Below, piece by piece: positions 36,376 through 45,354 of a DNA stretch of 64,000 bases; positions within the stretch are counted from its first letter, which is position 1; each line of letters opens with the position of its first letter. A model generated the notes under the pieces. It did not search any database. It was not told where the DNA came from and was given only the letters and a program-made list of their open reading frames with translations. Position numbers and translations under genes: made by a program. Source of the DNA: CAZFDE01 sp964517795 (GTDB lineage Bacteria; Planctomycetota; Phycisphaerae; Sedimentisphaerales; Anaerobacaceae); NCBI GenBank assembly GCA_964517795.1, contig CAZFDE010000002.1, forward strand, positions 44,285 to 108,284, written 5' to 3'.

Positions 36376-38979
36376 TCAAAATCGTTTGCCTTTGGAGATA
36401 ATCCGAACGGTATCGCGGCCAAAGTACACCTGACCGCTTTTGAGTTTGCCTGAAACCGTGATATCGAGCTCTTGCCGGCCGTTTGATTCTGCGACTTCAG
36501 CGCGATCGAAAAAGACAAGGACGGACAGCGTGTTCATCTTCGTTGCGCGGCCGCCAAGGACCATTTGATGTTTGGATTCGATTCCACCCGGATCGAGGAT
36601 GAGAGATTGGCCGGTGCCGATCTGGCCTTTGGGGATACCTTGAGGTAGTTGTAATAATGCGATCAGCGATTGACCGTTACTTTTTCTATTAATGACTTGC
36701 GGCATTAGCCGGAGCTGCCCTTCTAAGGGTTCGATCACCGTTATCGTGACATAATCAGGCGAGGAATCTTCAATGCCGTCGTTGACAATCAGCTCAATCA
36801 CATGTTCGCCCACCGGCAGATCAATTGCTGGACTGACTCCGTTAGTTTGGCAGTCGTTACCATCGATAACCCATGACCAAATATAGCTGAGCGGGTCATC
36901 ATCGTCATCGTAGGAGGCCGAGCCGTCGAGGGTAACCTCACTTATTCCATTATAACCGGCATAGGCAACCTGATTCGGCCCGGCGTTTGCGACTGGCTTA
37001 TCAAAGGGTTTATTTTCATAGCACCCCATGTCAATTCTCTCATTCATTACTCGTGGATTGCCATTCATGTCATGCGTTGTCATTATGAACGTGAAAGGAT
37101 CACCGGCATCGATACAGTTTGAATCCGGCATAAGTCGGTAATCACCATGAATCCAAAAGTCGTCTTCGTTTTCAGCGGTCCCATTGGAATCCCAATAACC
37201 ATTAGCGATAAAGCATGGATCGCAGTCAATGTTGCCCTCTCCGGCGTAACCATTTTCAATACAGCTATATGAAATAGCAGGCATTTGATTGCCTGGAGTC
37301 ATTATTTCACCCGGCCTATTATTAAAGAATATCGAATTAGAAACGATTGGATTTTGAGTATTGTTATACGTGCTGAAAATATAAGAATTGTTGCCTGTAA
37401 ACGTGCAACAAGAAAAAAGTGCCTGAACAATGTTGCCAAAATGCAGTGTGCCATATTGAGACGAGCTCTTATTACCCGAAATAAGACAGTTTACAGTACA
37501 CAGATTTGTACTATCGTATAAATAAATAGCTGAACCGGCACTTGCTGTATTATCTGTAACAGAACAATTTAACATGGTCAGGTTTCCACGATACAAATGA
37601 AGACCACCCCCATAACTTTGCACGTTCATCCCATCGGCAAAATAATTTTTTTTGATCGTGGAATTTGTCAATTTTAAATTCATCTCCTTGCTACCGGTTA
37701 CATGAATACCGGCTCCCCATCCTGCCCCCATGATTTGATTATCTGAAATTAGGCATTTGTTTATCGAGACAGTGTCGCTCGCTTCAGATAAACACATCCC
37801 CCCGCCGCGACCCCCTCTCATGACTTGATTATCTAAAATTTGGCAGTTATTTATCAAGACAGTGTTGCTCACGCCACATAAATATATCCCTCCGCCGTCT
37901 CCGCCTCTATTTTCAGAACCAACGCGATTATTTTGTATCAATGAATTGCTTATCGTAATTCCATTTATGTCTGTTCCTCGCTGATCTACGTATATTGCGC
38001 CTCCATAATAATAGGCATTATTATTTGAAAATGTGGAGTTATCTATACAGAGTTTTTTCGGATGCATACAACATAAAGCTCCGCCTCCATCGTAAGGAGG
38101 TGCCGTATTTCCTGAAAAAATACAGCCATTTATAAAAAGTTCATCCCTGCCGCTTCCTATAATTGCTCCATTTTTGTAATTCATGAAAGCGGCATTAGAA
38201 ACGGATATATGACCTGCATAACTTGATAAAGCGCTACAAAAAGCATCATCAGTACTCTCAAAATGAGATTCATTAATTTTAACAGTACATTCATGAGTAT
38301 CTATATCTGCTGGCCCATGCCATCGGGGCACCGTATTTCCAATAAAATGGCAGTTAATTACGTCAAATGTTGATCTGAAAGCCTCAATCACACCCTCAGA
38401 CTCTACAGAATTTCCAATAAAGCGGCAGTAGATTATGTCAAATCTTGAGTCGCCAACATTAATCACGCTACGCTCGGATGAATTGTTAGAAAATATGCAG
38501 TTCACAAATGTCGAGTTATCGTTAGATGATAACCCGACTAATGGATCATACGAATAATTTTCTGAAAGGATACAACTGTGCATTCTAACGGAACCCTGGC
38601 TCCAGCACTGTATTGCTGTCATACAATATAACCGCTTGATTGAAATCCCTTTTAAGGTTAAAGTTGAATTCTCTATTATAAAAGCATGACTATCAGATGG
38701 AATATCTGTATTGTTGCCGTCAATAACGCATTTGTTTGGGTCGCCATTTGAGCGAATAGTAATAGACTTGTCGACAAACATACCCCTGTTGCCTTCTCCT
38801 GAGTATACTCCATTGGCTAATATAATCTCGTCGCCGTCCGCCGCCGCGTCGACAGCGGCCTGGATGGTGGGGTAGTCGCCGGTTCCGTTGGGATCGACAT
38901 AAAAGGTTGCTGACCGGGCTTGTTCCAGAACTGTGCAGCACAATAGAAATCCCAGAATAAGACATGTTTTCGCTTTCAT
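36376..38979 (-). CDS. Secreted right-handed beta-helix protein with PKD domain
   Basis: An 867-residue surface or secreted protein. A Sec signal peptide (CLILGFLLCCTVLEQARSA) precedes the YVDPNGTGDYPTIQAAVDAA start of the parallel beta-helix (about 22-650), with many short repeats of the type INNCQILDNQVMRGGRGGG and NSTFSNNNAYYYGG. A PKD/Ig-like domain follows (about 665-755; ANAGPNQVAYAG, LDGSASYDDDDDPLSYIWSW), then a C-terminal beta domain. Such proteins bind or cleave polysaccharides or act as adhesins; no lyase active site could be assigned. AAGGAAAC precedes the ATG, which overlaps the stop of an 11-codon leader. Confidence 0.9.
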   Translation of the reverse strand: MKAKTCLILGFLLCCTVLEQARSATFYVDPNGTGDYPTIQAAVDAAADGDEIILANGVYSGEGNRGMFVDKSITIRSNGDPNKCVIDGNNTDIPSDSHAFIIENSTLTLKGISIKRLYCMTAIQCWSQGSVRMHSCILSENYSYDPLVGLSSNDNSTFVNCIFSNNSSERSVINVGDSRFDIIYCRFIGNSVESEGVIEAFRSTFDVINCHFIGNTVPRWHGPADIDTHECTVKINESHFESTDDAFCSALSSYAGHISVSNAAFMNYKNGAIIGSGRDELFINGCIFSGNTAPPYDGGGALCCMHPKKLCIDNSTFSNNNAYYYGGAIYVDQRGTDINGITISNSLIQNNRVGSENRGGDGGGIYLCGVSNTVLINNCQILDNQVMRGGRGGGMCLSEASDTVSINKCLISDNQIMGAGWGAGIHVTGSKEMNLKLTNSTIKKNYFADGMNVQSYGGGLHLYRGNLTMLNCSVTDNTASAGSAIYLYDSTNLCTVNCLISGNKSSSQYGTLHFGNIVQALFSCCTFTGNNSYIFSTYNNTQNPIVSNSIFFNNRPGEIMTPGNQMPAISYSCIENGYAGEGNIDCDPCFIANGYWDSNGTAENEDDFWIHGDYRLMPDSNCIDAGDPFTFIMTTHDMNGNPRVMNERIDMGCYENKPFDKPVANAGPNQVAYAGYNGISEVTLDGSASYDDDDDPLSYIWSWVIDGNDCQTNGVSPAIDLPVGEHVIELIVNDGIEDSSPDYVTITVIEPLEGQLRLMPQVINRKSNGQSLIALLQLPQGIPKGQIGTGQSLILDPGGIESKHQMVLGGRATKMNTLSVLVFFDRAEVAESNGRQELDITVSGKLKSGQVYFGRDTVRIISKGKRF

Positions 38980-39011
38980 TTTTTGTTTCCTTCCCGCAAC
39001 GTGTTTTTCAT
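38976..39011 (-). CDS. 11-residue leader peptide coupled to the beta-helix gene
   Basis: Downstream of the promoter at 39056-39084, the first ATG has an excellent AGGAG 5 nt upstream and encodes MKNTLREGNKK. Its TGA overlaps the ATG of the beta-helix gene (ATGA). The geometry suggests translational coupling. It may alternatively be a chance upstream reading frame. Confidence 0.4.
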   Translation of the reverse strand: MKNTLREGNKK

Positions 39012-39055
39012 TTTTCTCCTAACCAAACAATACTCCATCCCTGCTCTGTATGTGA

Positions 39056-39084
39056 ATTATACCCTATTTTAGCCTCTCTATCAA
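39056..39084 (-). promoter_or_regulatory. Sigma-70 promoter for the beta-helix/PKD gene
   Basis: TTGATA (39079-39084) and consensus TATAAT (39056-39061) have 17-nt spacing on the minus strand. Transcription would start near 39050, giving a leader of about 70 nt that contains the 11-codon reading frame. Confidence 0.75.
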
Positions 39085-39472
39085 GTTTTCCTTTTTTTAC
39101 GTCATTGGCCATGCTGGATTATCCTGATGGCATAAGGATTCCTTCCATATATGATGTCGCGCGCCACGGCCAAAGATGGATGCAAAAAACCAGAATTTTT
39201 TTAGTGTTTGGCGTAAAATCCTTATTTTCAAGCGAAAAATAGCGGCTATGAAAACTTCTACGGAACCTTTTAGAATCGGTTTTGCCGGGAGCGTTGGTCG
39301 AAATCCGAATTTCAAATGATGAACAAATCGAACATGCCGAAATCGCAAAATCGTAATTCTTGAATAAATCCTTCGATGGTATAAGATAGTCCCCGGCAGA
39401 GATGTGATCGAATCGCATCATTTTCACTATTGCAACCGAATAAAACGCAACGTCAAGGAAAAGGAAACAAAC
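39085..39472. other. Intergenic region without recognisable gene
   Basis: Between the beta-helix promoter and the aldo/keto reductase gene no reading frame shows protein-like composition or a ribosome-binding site. It is AT-rich with one short stretch (39,150-39,320) of mixed composition. A TATAAG-like box near 39,380 could be part of the promoter for the downstream gene but has no matching -35. Confidence 0.5.
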
Positions 39473-40465
39473 ATGAAATACACTTATCTCGGCCGTTCCA
39501 ATCTGACCGTCAGTAAACTCTGTCTGGGCACGATGCATTTCGGCAAGACCGTCAATCCGCAGCAGGCTTTTGAGATCATGGATCGGGCAATGGAATTGGG
39601 CATCAATTTTTTCGACACGGCCAATGTCTATGGCGGTAAAGGCAAGGCCGAAGAGATCATCGGTAACTGGTTCAGCCAGGGCGGCGGGCGGCGCGACAGC
39701 GTCGTGCTGGCGACCAAAGTATATGGCCCGATGGTCAACGGATTCGTCCCCAACGAGCAGCCGGGCATCTCCGCCTATAAGATCAGAAAACACGCCGAGG
39801 CCTCGCTCAAACGCCTGCAGACCGATCATATCGATCTTTACCAGATCCATCATATTGACCGGCACATCACGCCGGAGGAATTCTGGGGGACGTTCGAAGG
39901 CATGGTCAACCGCGGCCAAACGCTGTATATCGGGACGAGTAATTTTCCCGGCTGGGGCCTGGTCAAGTACCAGATGCACGCCAAACAATACGGCTTTTTG
40001 GGGATCATCTCCGAACAGGTGCAGTATAATTTGCTCAACCGCATCCCGGAGCTGGAAATCATTCCGGCCGCCGTGGATATGGGGATCGGCATCCTGCCGT
40101 ATATGCCGCTGGCAGGCGGCATCCTCTCGGGCAAGAAAAAGGCACCCGAGGGCTCCCGCACTGCTACCGTCGAAGGCGAATACAGTATTCAGGTCGCCGA
40201 AAATGCACAGCTTGAGGCGTTCAGCAAATTGTGTGATCAGCTCGGCAAAAACGAATATGTTGTGGCCGCGGCCTGGACGCTGGCCAATCCGGCCGTCTGC
40301 TCGGCGATTGTCGGTATTCGATTGATCGAGCATCTCGAAGGCATCGTCGAGGCCGCAGAATTAGCATTGGATGAAGATACCATGAAAAAACTCGATGAAA
40401 TTTTTAATATTAATAAAGGCCGACCGCTCAAGCCCGGCCCGGTCCCTGAAGCCATCGCTTTCTAA
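39473..40465 (+). CDS. Aldo/keto reductase, YajO/YdjG-like
   Basis: A 330-residue AKR. The tetrad is visible: Asp and Tyr in FFDTANVYGGKGKAEEIIG, Lys in LATKVYG and His in LYQIHHIDR. It starts with KYTYLGRSNLTVSKLCLGTM, typical of the NADP-dependent AKR group related to YajO and auxin-induced-protein homologues. The physiological substrate is unknown. The ATG at 39473 follows AAGGAAAC; the longer in-frame extension lacks homology. It is followed after 9 nt by a macro-domain gene, so the two form an operon. It is only distantly similar to the other AKR at 33.3 kb. Confidence 0.92.
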   Translation: MKYTYLGRSNLTVSKLCLGTMHFGKTVNPQQAFEIMDRAMELGINFFDTANVYGGKGKAEEIIGNWFSQGGGRRDSVVLATKVYGPMVNGFVPNEQPGISAYKIRKHAEASLKRLQTDHIDLYQIHHIDRHITPEEFWGTFEGMVNRGQTLYIGTSNFPGWGLVKYQMHAKQYGFLGIISEQVQYNLLNRIPELEIIPAAVDMGIGILPYMPLAGGILSGKKKAPEGSRTATVEGEYSIQVAENAQLEAFSKLCDQLGKNEYVVAAAWTLANPAVCSAIVGIRLIEHLEGIVEAAELALDEDTMKKLDEIFNINKGRPLKPGPVPEAIAF

Positions 40466-40474
40466 GGCGGATCA

Positions 40475-41005
40475 ATGACGCAGGCGAAAATCAATCATAC
40501 GCTGCTCGAACTGGTTGAGGGCGATATCACGGAAATGGATACCGAGGCGATTGTCAACGCCGCCAACGCCAACCTGATCCTCGGCGGCGGGGTCGCCGGG
40601 GCTATCCGAACCAAAGGCGGCCCGAAAATCCAAAACGAATGCGACCAGATCGGCGGCACGTTCGTCTGCGGCGCCGTCAAGACCACCGGCGGCAATCTCA
40701 AGGCCAAATATGTCATCCACGCCGTCGGCCCGCGGATGGGCGAAGGCGATGAGGACGCCAAACTTCTAAACGCCACGCTGAATTCGCTGAAATTGGCAGA
40801 CGCCGAACAGATTAAAAGCATCGCTTTGCCCGCGATCAGTACCGGCATCTTCGGTTTTCCCATTCAGCGATGCGCCCAGATCATGCTGCAAACGACCATC
40901 GACTATCTCAATGGCCAAACGGGTCTGGCAAAAGTGGTCTTTTGCCTCTACGGCCATGACAGTTACGAAATATTCGAAAATCAATCCAAACCCATGTTGA
41001 CCTGA
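40475..41005 (+). CDS. Macro domain protein (ADP-ribose / O-acetyl-ADP-ribose hydrolase type)
   Basis: A 176-residue single macro domain of the YmdB/MacroD type. It has the EGDITEMDTEAIVNAANANL start, the GGGVAGAI phosphate loop, GAVKTTGGNL, YVIHAVGP and the ALPAISTGIFGFP loop. Family members bind ADP-ribose and remove O-acetyl or protein-linked ADP-ribose. Its immediate linkage to an aldo/keto reductase suggests a role in nucleotide-sugar or NAD-derived metabolite clearance, which is inference. Confidence 0.93.
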   Translation: MTQAKINHTLLELVEGDITEMDTEAIVNAANANLILGGGVAGAIRTKGGPKIQNECDQIGGTFVCGAVKTTGGNLKAKYVIHAVGPRMGEGDEDAKLLNATLNSLKLADAEQIKSIALPAISTGIFGFPIQRCAQIMLQTTIDYLNGQTGLAKVVFCLYGHDSYEIFENQSKPMLT

Positions 41006-41352
41006 CGGCGGATATGACAAAACCCCTGTGACAGCATTTGAAGATTCCTTGCCTTTGACAAAAGAGAAATAACTGGATTATAAATTACAGACAACAATTA
41101 GAGGAGATGCTCGCAAAATTTCAATATTGCTGTGCTATCTTCCTTGCCGGCCTTGTCCTAACGACGGCCTAAATCGGAGCATGAAGAATTAAAATGCTCT
41201 AAAAAAATGTTACAGCCTTGATCAATGCTGTCGAACATTATCATCCGGAGGGCAGCGTCGGAAACGGAGTTATATTCTACAAGAAAATTGCCGCATATCA
41301 TCTTAGGTCTTTTGTTTATAAAAGTTTTTTCTGCTGTCAATCGAACTTACTG
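41006..41352. other. Intergenic region, one doubtful small ORF
   Basis: This gap lies between the convergent macro-domain gene and the OpuC operon. A 60-codon minus-strand frame (41158-41340, TTG start) begins 12 nt after the opuCC stop; it has plausible protein-like composition but no family match and no good ribosome-binding site. No clear terminator hairpin was found. Confidence 0.4.
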
Positions 41353-42282
41353 TTATTGCTGACTGACTTTCACATCTTGTAGAATAAGCCCCTGGCTCAA
41401 CAGGAATTTTCTTGCGACCCATGACGGTGCCCGCAGATCCTCGGTCACCGCGTAATTCATCTTTCGCATCTGCCGGGCATTAATCAGGCCGCTGAGTTGT
41501 TCCAAAACTTTTTTCAACTGCGGATATACCTGCAGGATATCGTTTCGGACGATGATACAGGCATCATAGGGCGGAAACAGGTTTTTATCATCCTCCAATA
41601 CACGAATGCTGTAGGCTTCGATGCGTCCGTCTGTGGAAAAGGCATCGATGATATCCACCGAGCCGCTGCTCAATGCCTTGTAGGTCAGATCGGGATCGAG
41701 TTTGATGATATCCTTTTCAAAGCCAAAGCCGTAAAGATCCGCGAAGCGCTTGTATTCCGGCCGCATGGTAAATTCATGGTCGAATCCCGGCTGCAACTGA
41801 TCGGCGTACGGTTCCAACTCAGATACTCTTTCAATGCCCAGTTCGTTTGCCTGTTGTTGGCGCATGGCAAAAGCATACGTGTTCGCGAATCCCAGCGGTT
41901 CAAGAAAGCGTAAATCCCATCGCTGCATGAATTCATCCTGAACATGTGCAAAAATTTCCTGTCGGCCCAGATTCGGATCATAGGTTTCTTCCAGAATATT
42001 CACCAGGGCCGTACCGGTGTATTCGGGATAAATATCGAGATTGCCCTCGCGGACTGCGGCAAACGCAACCTTGGTGCCCTGCAGACCGAGACGCCTTTGG
42101 ACCTTCAAATCGGTTTGATGTTCGATCAATTGGGCGATGATTTCACCGAGAATTTTTTGCTCGGTAAAATGTTTTGATCCGACCACAATATCACCGGATT
42201 GACCAGAGAAAAGAAGAAATACGATACTACATAAAAGCACTGCGGTAACAACCCATCCCAACCATTTCCTGATCGATTTCAT
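41353..42282 (-). CDS. opuCC: Glycine betaine/choline-type ABC transporter substrate-binding protein (OpuCC-like)
   Basis: A 309-residue OpuAC/ProX-type binding protein. After an N-terminal hydrophobic anchor (about 8-27) the mature part begins VVGSKHFTEQKILGE, the family hallmark, followed by GLQGTKVAFAAVREGNLDIYPEYTGTAL and a C-terminal AVTEDLRAPSWVARKFL. No clear lipobox is seen, so it may be membrane-anchored by an uncleaved helix. It binds quaternary amines for the adjacent permease. The start at 42282 overlaps the permease stop (ATGA). Last gene of the nine-gene proA-mttB-opuC operon. Confidence 0.9.
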   Translation of the reverse strand: MKSIRKWLGWVVTAVLLCSIVFLLFSGQSGDIVVGSKHFTEQKILGEIIAQLIEHQTDLKVQRRLGLQGTKVAFAAVREGNLDIYPEYTGTALVNILEETYDPNLGRQEIFAHVQDEFMQRWDLRFLEPLGFANTYAFAMRQQQANELGIERVSELEPYADQLQPGFDHEFTMRPEYKRFADLYGFGFEKDIIKLDPDLTYKALSSGSVDIIDAFSTDGRIEAYSIRVLEDDKNLFPPYDACIIVRNDILQVYPQLKKVLEQLSGLINARQMRKMNYAVTEDLRAPSWVARKFLLSQGLILQDVKVSQQ

Positions 42283-43064
42283 TTTTGCAGCTTCAATCCT
42301 TTCGGGGTTAACAGTTTTTGCATCAATGCCATCAGTCCATCCAGCAGCAGTGCCAGAATAATGGCCGGTATCACACCGACCATGATCAGGACATTGCCTT
42401 TGGTCTGCATACCTTCCATGATCATCGTGCCCAGCCCGCCGGCCCCGATAAACGTGCACAAGGTGGCGATCCCCACGCAAATAACCGTCGATGTGCGAAT
42501 ACCCGCCATGACCATGGGCACACAGAGCGGGATTTCCAACTTGATCAATATCTGCCGTTCGGTCATGCCCATCCCCCGTCCAACCTCAATCACGGCCGGG
42601 TCAACCTCGTCAATGGCCGTATAGGTGTTTCGCATGATCGGCAGCAGCGCATATAAAAACAATGCGGCGATCGCCGGCACCATACCGATACCCAACAGCG
42701 GAATCATCAGTGCCAACAGGGCCAGGCTGGGAATCGTCTGGATCACACTGGCAATCCCCAATACCGGTGTAGCAAAACGGTGAAATCGGGTCAGAATGAT
42801 CCCGGCCGACACACCCACACAGACAGCAAGCATCATTGCAAACAAGGTTAACTGGATATGTTCAATAACCTGCCGCTGCAGTGTCCGGCGACGCTCATAG
42901 ATCACTCTCATAAACGTCTGGATACCGCTTTCTTGCTCGGTTGGATCCAGGCTAAGCTCACGCTGATTATCCGAGGCCCATGCTCGACCGGCAACGCCAA
43001 CGAATCCGGCACTCATCACCGTCAGTAACACTAAAATCAAAATAGAATGCTTTGAGAACATCAT
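42279..43064 (-). CDS. opuCB: Glycine betaine-type ABC transporter permease (OpuCB-like)
   Basis: A 261-residue inner-membrane permease with about six hydrophobic helices. The BPD-transport motif is present (EVGRGMGMTERQILIKLEIP). IQTIPSLALLALMIPLLGIG and GAGGLGTMIMEGMQ are typical of OpuCB/OpuCD/YehW. An N-terminal signal-like helix and a 35-residue extracytoplasmic segment precede the core. It forms a homodimer in a single-permease system, since no OpuCD paralogue is present. It overlaps both neighbours by 4 nt. Confidence 0.92.
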   Translation of the reverse strand: MMFSKHSILILVLLTVMSAGFVGVAGRAWASDNQRELSLDPTEQESGIQTFMRVIYERRRTLQRQVIEHIQLTLFAMMLAVCVGVSAGIILTRFHRFATPVLGIASVIQTIPSLALLALMIPLLGIGMVPAIAALFLYALLPIMRNTYTAIDEVDPAVIEVGRGMGMTERQILIKLEIPLCVPMVMAGIRTSTVICVGIATLCTFIGAGGLGTMIMEGMQTKGNVLIMVGVIPAIILALLLDGLMALMQKLLTPKGLKLQK

Positions 43065-44038
43065 TGCTGCTGTCCCACTTCCTGGAGTTTGTCGGTGATA
43101 TGTTTGAGCAGATGCGATTTACTGATCGAACCGCAATAGGTGTTTTTGCGAAAGACTGCGATATTTTCCTGTTTGGACGTCTTAAAGGTATCCAGGGCCT
43201 CCAACAGGGAACTGGTCGCTTTTAAAAATATATCTGGTTTTTCTTTTTGTTGTTCTTGAGGTTGATCGGTCTGCATGATCGATTCGACTTTGCCGGTCAA
43301 TAGAGACAGTTGGAATCGATGCTGACCGAGAAACTGATCCACAAATTCATTGGCGGGATTTTCCACCAGTTCGACCGGCCGGTCAAGCTGCTGCAATCGG
43401 CCGGCGTCCAGCAGTGCGATGCGATCCCCCATTTTGACCGCTTCGAAAATATCGTGGGTGACAAAGAGGATGGTCTTTTGGATTTGAGTTTCCAACTCGA
43501 CGAACTCGTTTTGCAGTTGTTCACGAGTAATGGGGTCCAATGCGCCGAACGGTTCGTCCATCAGGATAATCGGGGGATCCGCAGCCAAGGCCCGGGCGAC
43601 TCCAATCCGCTGTTTTTGACCGCCGCTGAGCTGAGCGGGAAAGCGTTCGCGATATTGATCGGCATCAAGGCCAACCATCTCTAACAAGTCGTCAACCCGT
43701 TGATCGATCTTGTCCTGGGGCCAATTCAGAAGCCGCGGCACCACCGCAATATTACCGGCAACGGTCAAATGCGGAAATAACCCGATATGCTGAATGGCAT
43801 AGCCGATACCGCGTCTCAGGGCGATCGGTTCCTGCTGCATAATATCGGCATCGTTAATGAAAATATGACCGCTGGTCGGCTCGATCAGGCGGTTCACCAT
43901 TTTCATCGTCGTGGTCTTACCGCTGCCGCTGGTTCCCAAAAGGACCAGCGTCTGGCCTTCTTCGACCTCCAACGACAGATCGCACACGGCTTTAAGGCCG
44001 TTGGGAAAGGTTTTATGAACATGTTCGAACCGTATCAC
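43061..44038 (-). CDS. opuCA: Glycine betaine-type ABC transporter ATP-binding protein (OpuCA-like)
   Basis: A 325-residue ABC ATPase. Walker A GTSGSGKT lies near 35-42, signature LSGGQKQRIGVARA near 138, Walker B ILMDEPFGALDP and the switch His in FVTHD. The C-terminal part (about 275-325) resembles a shortened CBS region, which senses ionic strength in full-length OpuA/OpuC ATPases, so osmotic gating may be reduced here. It starts at GTG with GAGGATTGAC upstream, 12 nt after the methyltransferase stop. Confidence 0.92.
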   Translation of the reverse strand: MIRFEHVHKTFPNGLKAVCDLSLEVEEGQTLVLLGTSGSGKTTTMKMVNRLIEPTSGHIFINDADIMQQEPIALRRGIGYAIQHIGLFPHLTVAGNIAVVPRLLNWPQDKIDQRVDDLLEMVGLDADQYRERFPAQLSGGQKQRIGVARALAADPPIILMDEPFGALDPITREQLQNEFVELETQIQKTILFVTHDIFEAVKMGDRIALLDAGRLQQLDRPVELVENPANEFVDQFLGQHRFQLSLLTGKVESIMQTDQPQEQQKEKPDIFLKATSSLLEALDTFKTSKQENIAVFRKNTYCGSISKSHLLKHITDKLQEVGQQQ

Positions 44039-44050
44039 GTCAATCCTCGA

Positions 44051-45340
44051 TCAACTTTTATTCACCTCGAGTATGCCGCACAATCCGTGCCCGCACCCCA
44101 TCCCTTTTTGCTGGTTCATCATCAAATAGCGTAACGCATAGCCCAGTTGCGGTTCAATAATATTTTCGCGCGGCAGTCCCAATCCCAGCCACCCGACACC
44201 CTCGACGACCAGCCGCATCCGTTCCATCATCTCGCGAAGGGCCGCCGGATAAGAAGAAGGAATGTCGGCCGGTTGAACAGAGAATTTCCGCTGCTTTTCA
44301 TCGTATGTCGATATCAGATCCTGGGTGTACTGAACCAGTAAATTCCAGCATAACTGCAGGTGCTCTAAATGGCGATTGACAAAATCAAATCCTTCCTTCG
44401 GTACATAGTCAATCATCAATGTACCCAGATCTGTGCGATTATTCGCCTCATGAAGCGAATTAACGGCCTGGCGGATTGGCTGGGCGTGGGAGTTATATTC
44501 GCCCGTATCCATATGTCGGCCGGTGAAAACGGACCGATCCACGAACGTCAGAGTCTTGATTTCGACCCCGGCGCGTTTACTGGCCCTTTCAATCACTTTC
44601 TCGACCTCCGACCGACTGATCAATCGCAGATTCAGGTGCTGCAGTTCGCTTCGGCGCCGCTCACGCTCCTCTTTGTCATAAATGTACGAAACCACATAAT
44701 CCATATTACAATTTTTAGACAGGTTGTTCGTCCATAGGCTTTGCCATTCATACGAATAACGTCCTAACCAGTCGCAGACAATCACACAATAATCGTTGGT
44801 GGCCTTGGCGATATCCGCCAACAAACGCACCAGCGTCTCCAGATCATTATGATGAGACGTGGATCCATACGACGAAAAATACAGATCATACGGCTGCTCG
44901 TCCCCGGCCAGCGGCAGACCCTTGGTAAAATCCCCTTTGGCAAATGTGATCTTGGGATTATCGCCATAGATCGTTCTGCCCTGATCGAGCAGATCATTAT
45001 TCAGATCGACTCCTTTATAAAAGCCCAGGACCTGCGGAGTGAGCAGATCGACTTCGTTATCTTTGAGGTTGGGGTCACGATCGCGAATGCCCCGCAGTAA
45101 TTCCAATCCGTCAGCGCTGCCGCAGCCCAAATCCATAATTCGCAAACGCCGCATCTTCAAGGCCGCTTTTTCGATAAGCCTTTTGAGATGGGGATATAGA
45201 AAATGCCCGGTGATCTCGTCTTCCCAATAGCGGCGGACGTTGTCATATTTTCCGACCAAGCCGCTCTTTTTGGCATAAAGCCCGCTCTTAACCGCTTCGG
45301 TATAGGCGTGCATCTGTTGATTTTCGTCTTTGTCTGTCAT
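44051..45340 (-). CDS. Class I SAM-dependent methyltransferase, unknown substrate
   Basis: A 429-residue protein. The Rossmann SAM motif is LRIMDLGCGSADGLELL near residue 75, followed by YKGVDLNNDLLDQG and FAKGDFTKGLPL, typical of small-molecule methyltransferases. An N-terminal helical lid (SGLYAKKSGLVGKYDNVRRYW) and a long C-terminal region (about 270-429) without assigned domain make it longer than most. It is sandwiched between mttB-like and opuCA genes, so a role in methylating or remodelling an amine is likely but unproven. AGGAG before 45340 sets the start. Confidence 0.8.
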   Translation of the reverse strand: MTDKDENQQMHAYTEAVKSGLYAKKSGLVGKYDNVRRYWEDEITGHFLYPHLKRLIEKAALKMRRLRIMDLGCGSADGLELLRGIRDRDPNLKDNEVDLLTPQVLGFYKGVDLNNDLLDQGRTIYGDNPKITFAKGDFTKGLPLAGDEQPYDLYFSSYGSTSHHNDLETLVRLLADIAKATNDYCVIVCDWLGRYSYEWQSLWTNNLSKNCNMDYVVSYIYDKEERERRRSELQHLNLRLISRSEVEKVIERASKRAGVEIKTLTFVDRSVFTGRHMDTGEYNSHAQPIRQAVNSLHEANNRTDLGTLMIDYVPKEGFDFVNRHLEHLQLCWNLLVQYTQDLISTYDEKQRKFSVQPADIPSSYPAALREMMERMRLVVEGVGWLGLGLPRENIIEPQLGYALRYLMMNQQKGMGCGHGLCGILEVNKS

Positions 45341-45354
45341 TGGATTTCTCCTGT

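Noticed and set aside
39119..40333. 404-codon minus-strand frame opposite the aldo/keto reductase
   Set aside because: The plus-strand aldo/keto reductase has all catalytic motifs; the antisense frame has no recognisable domain.
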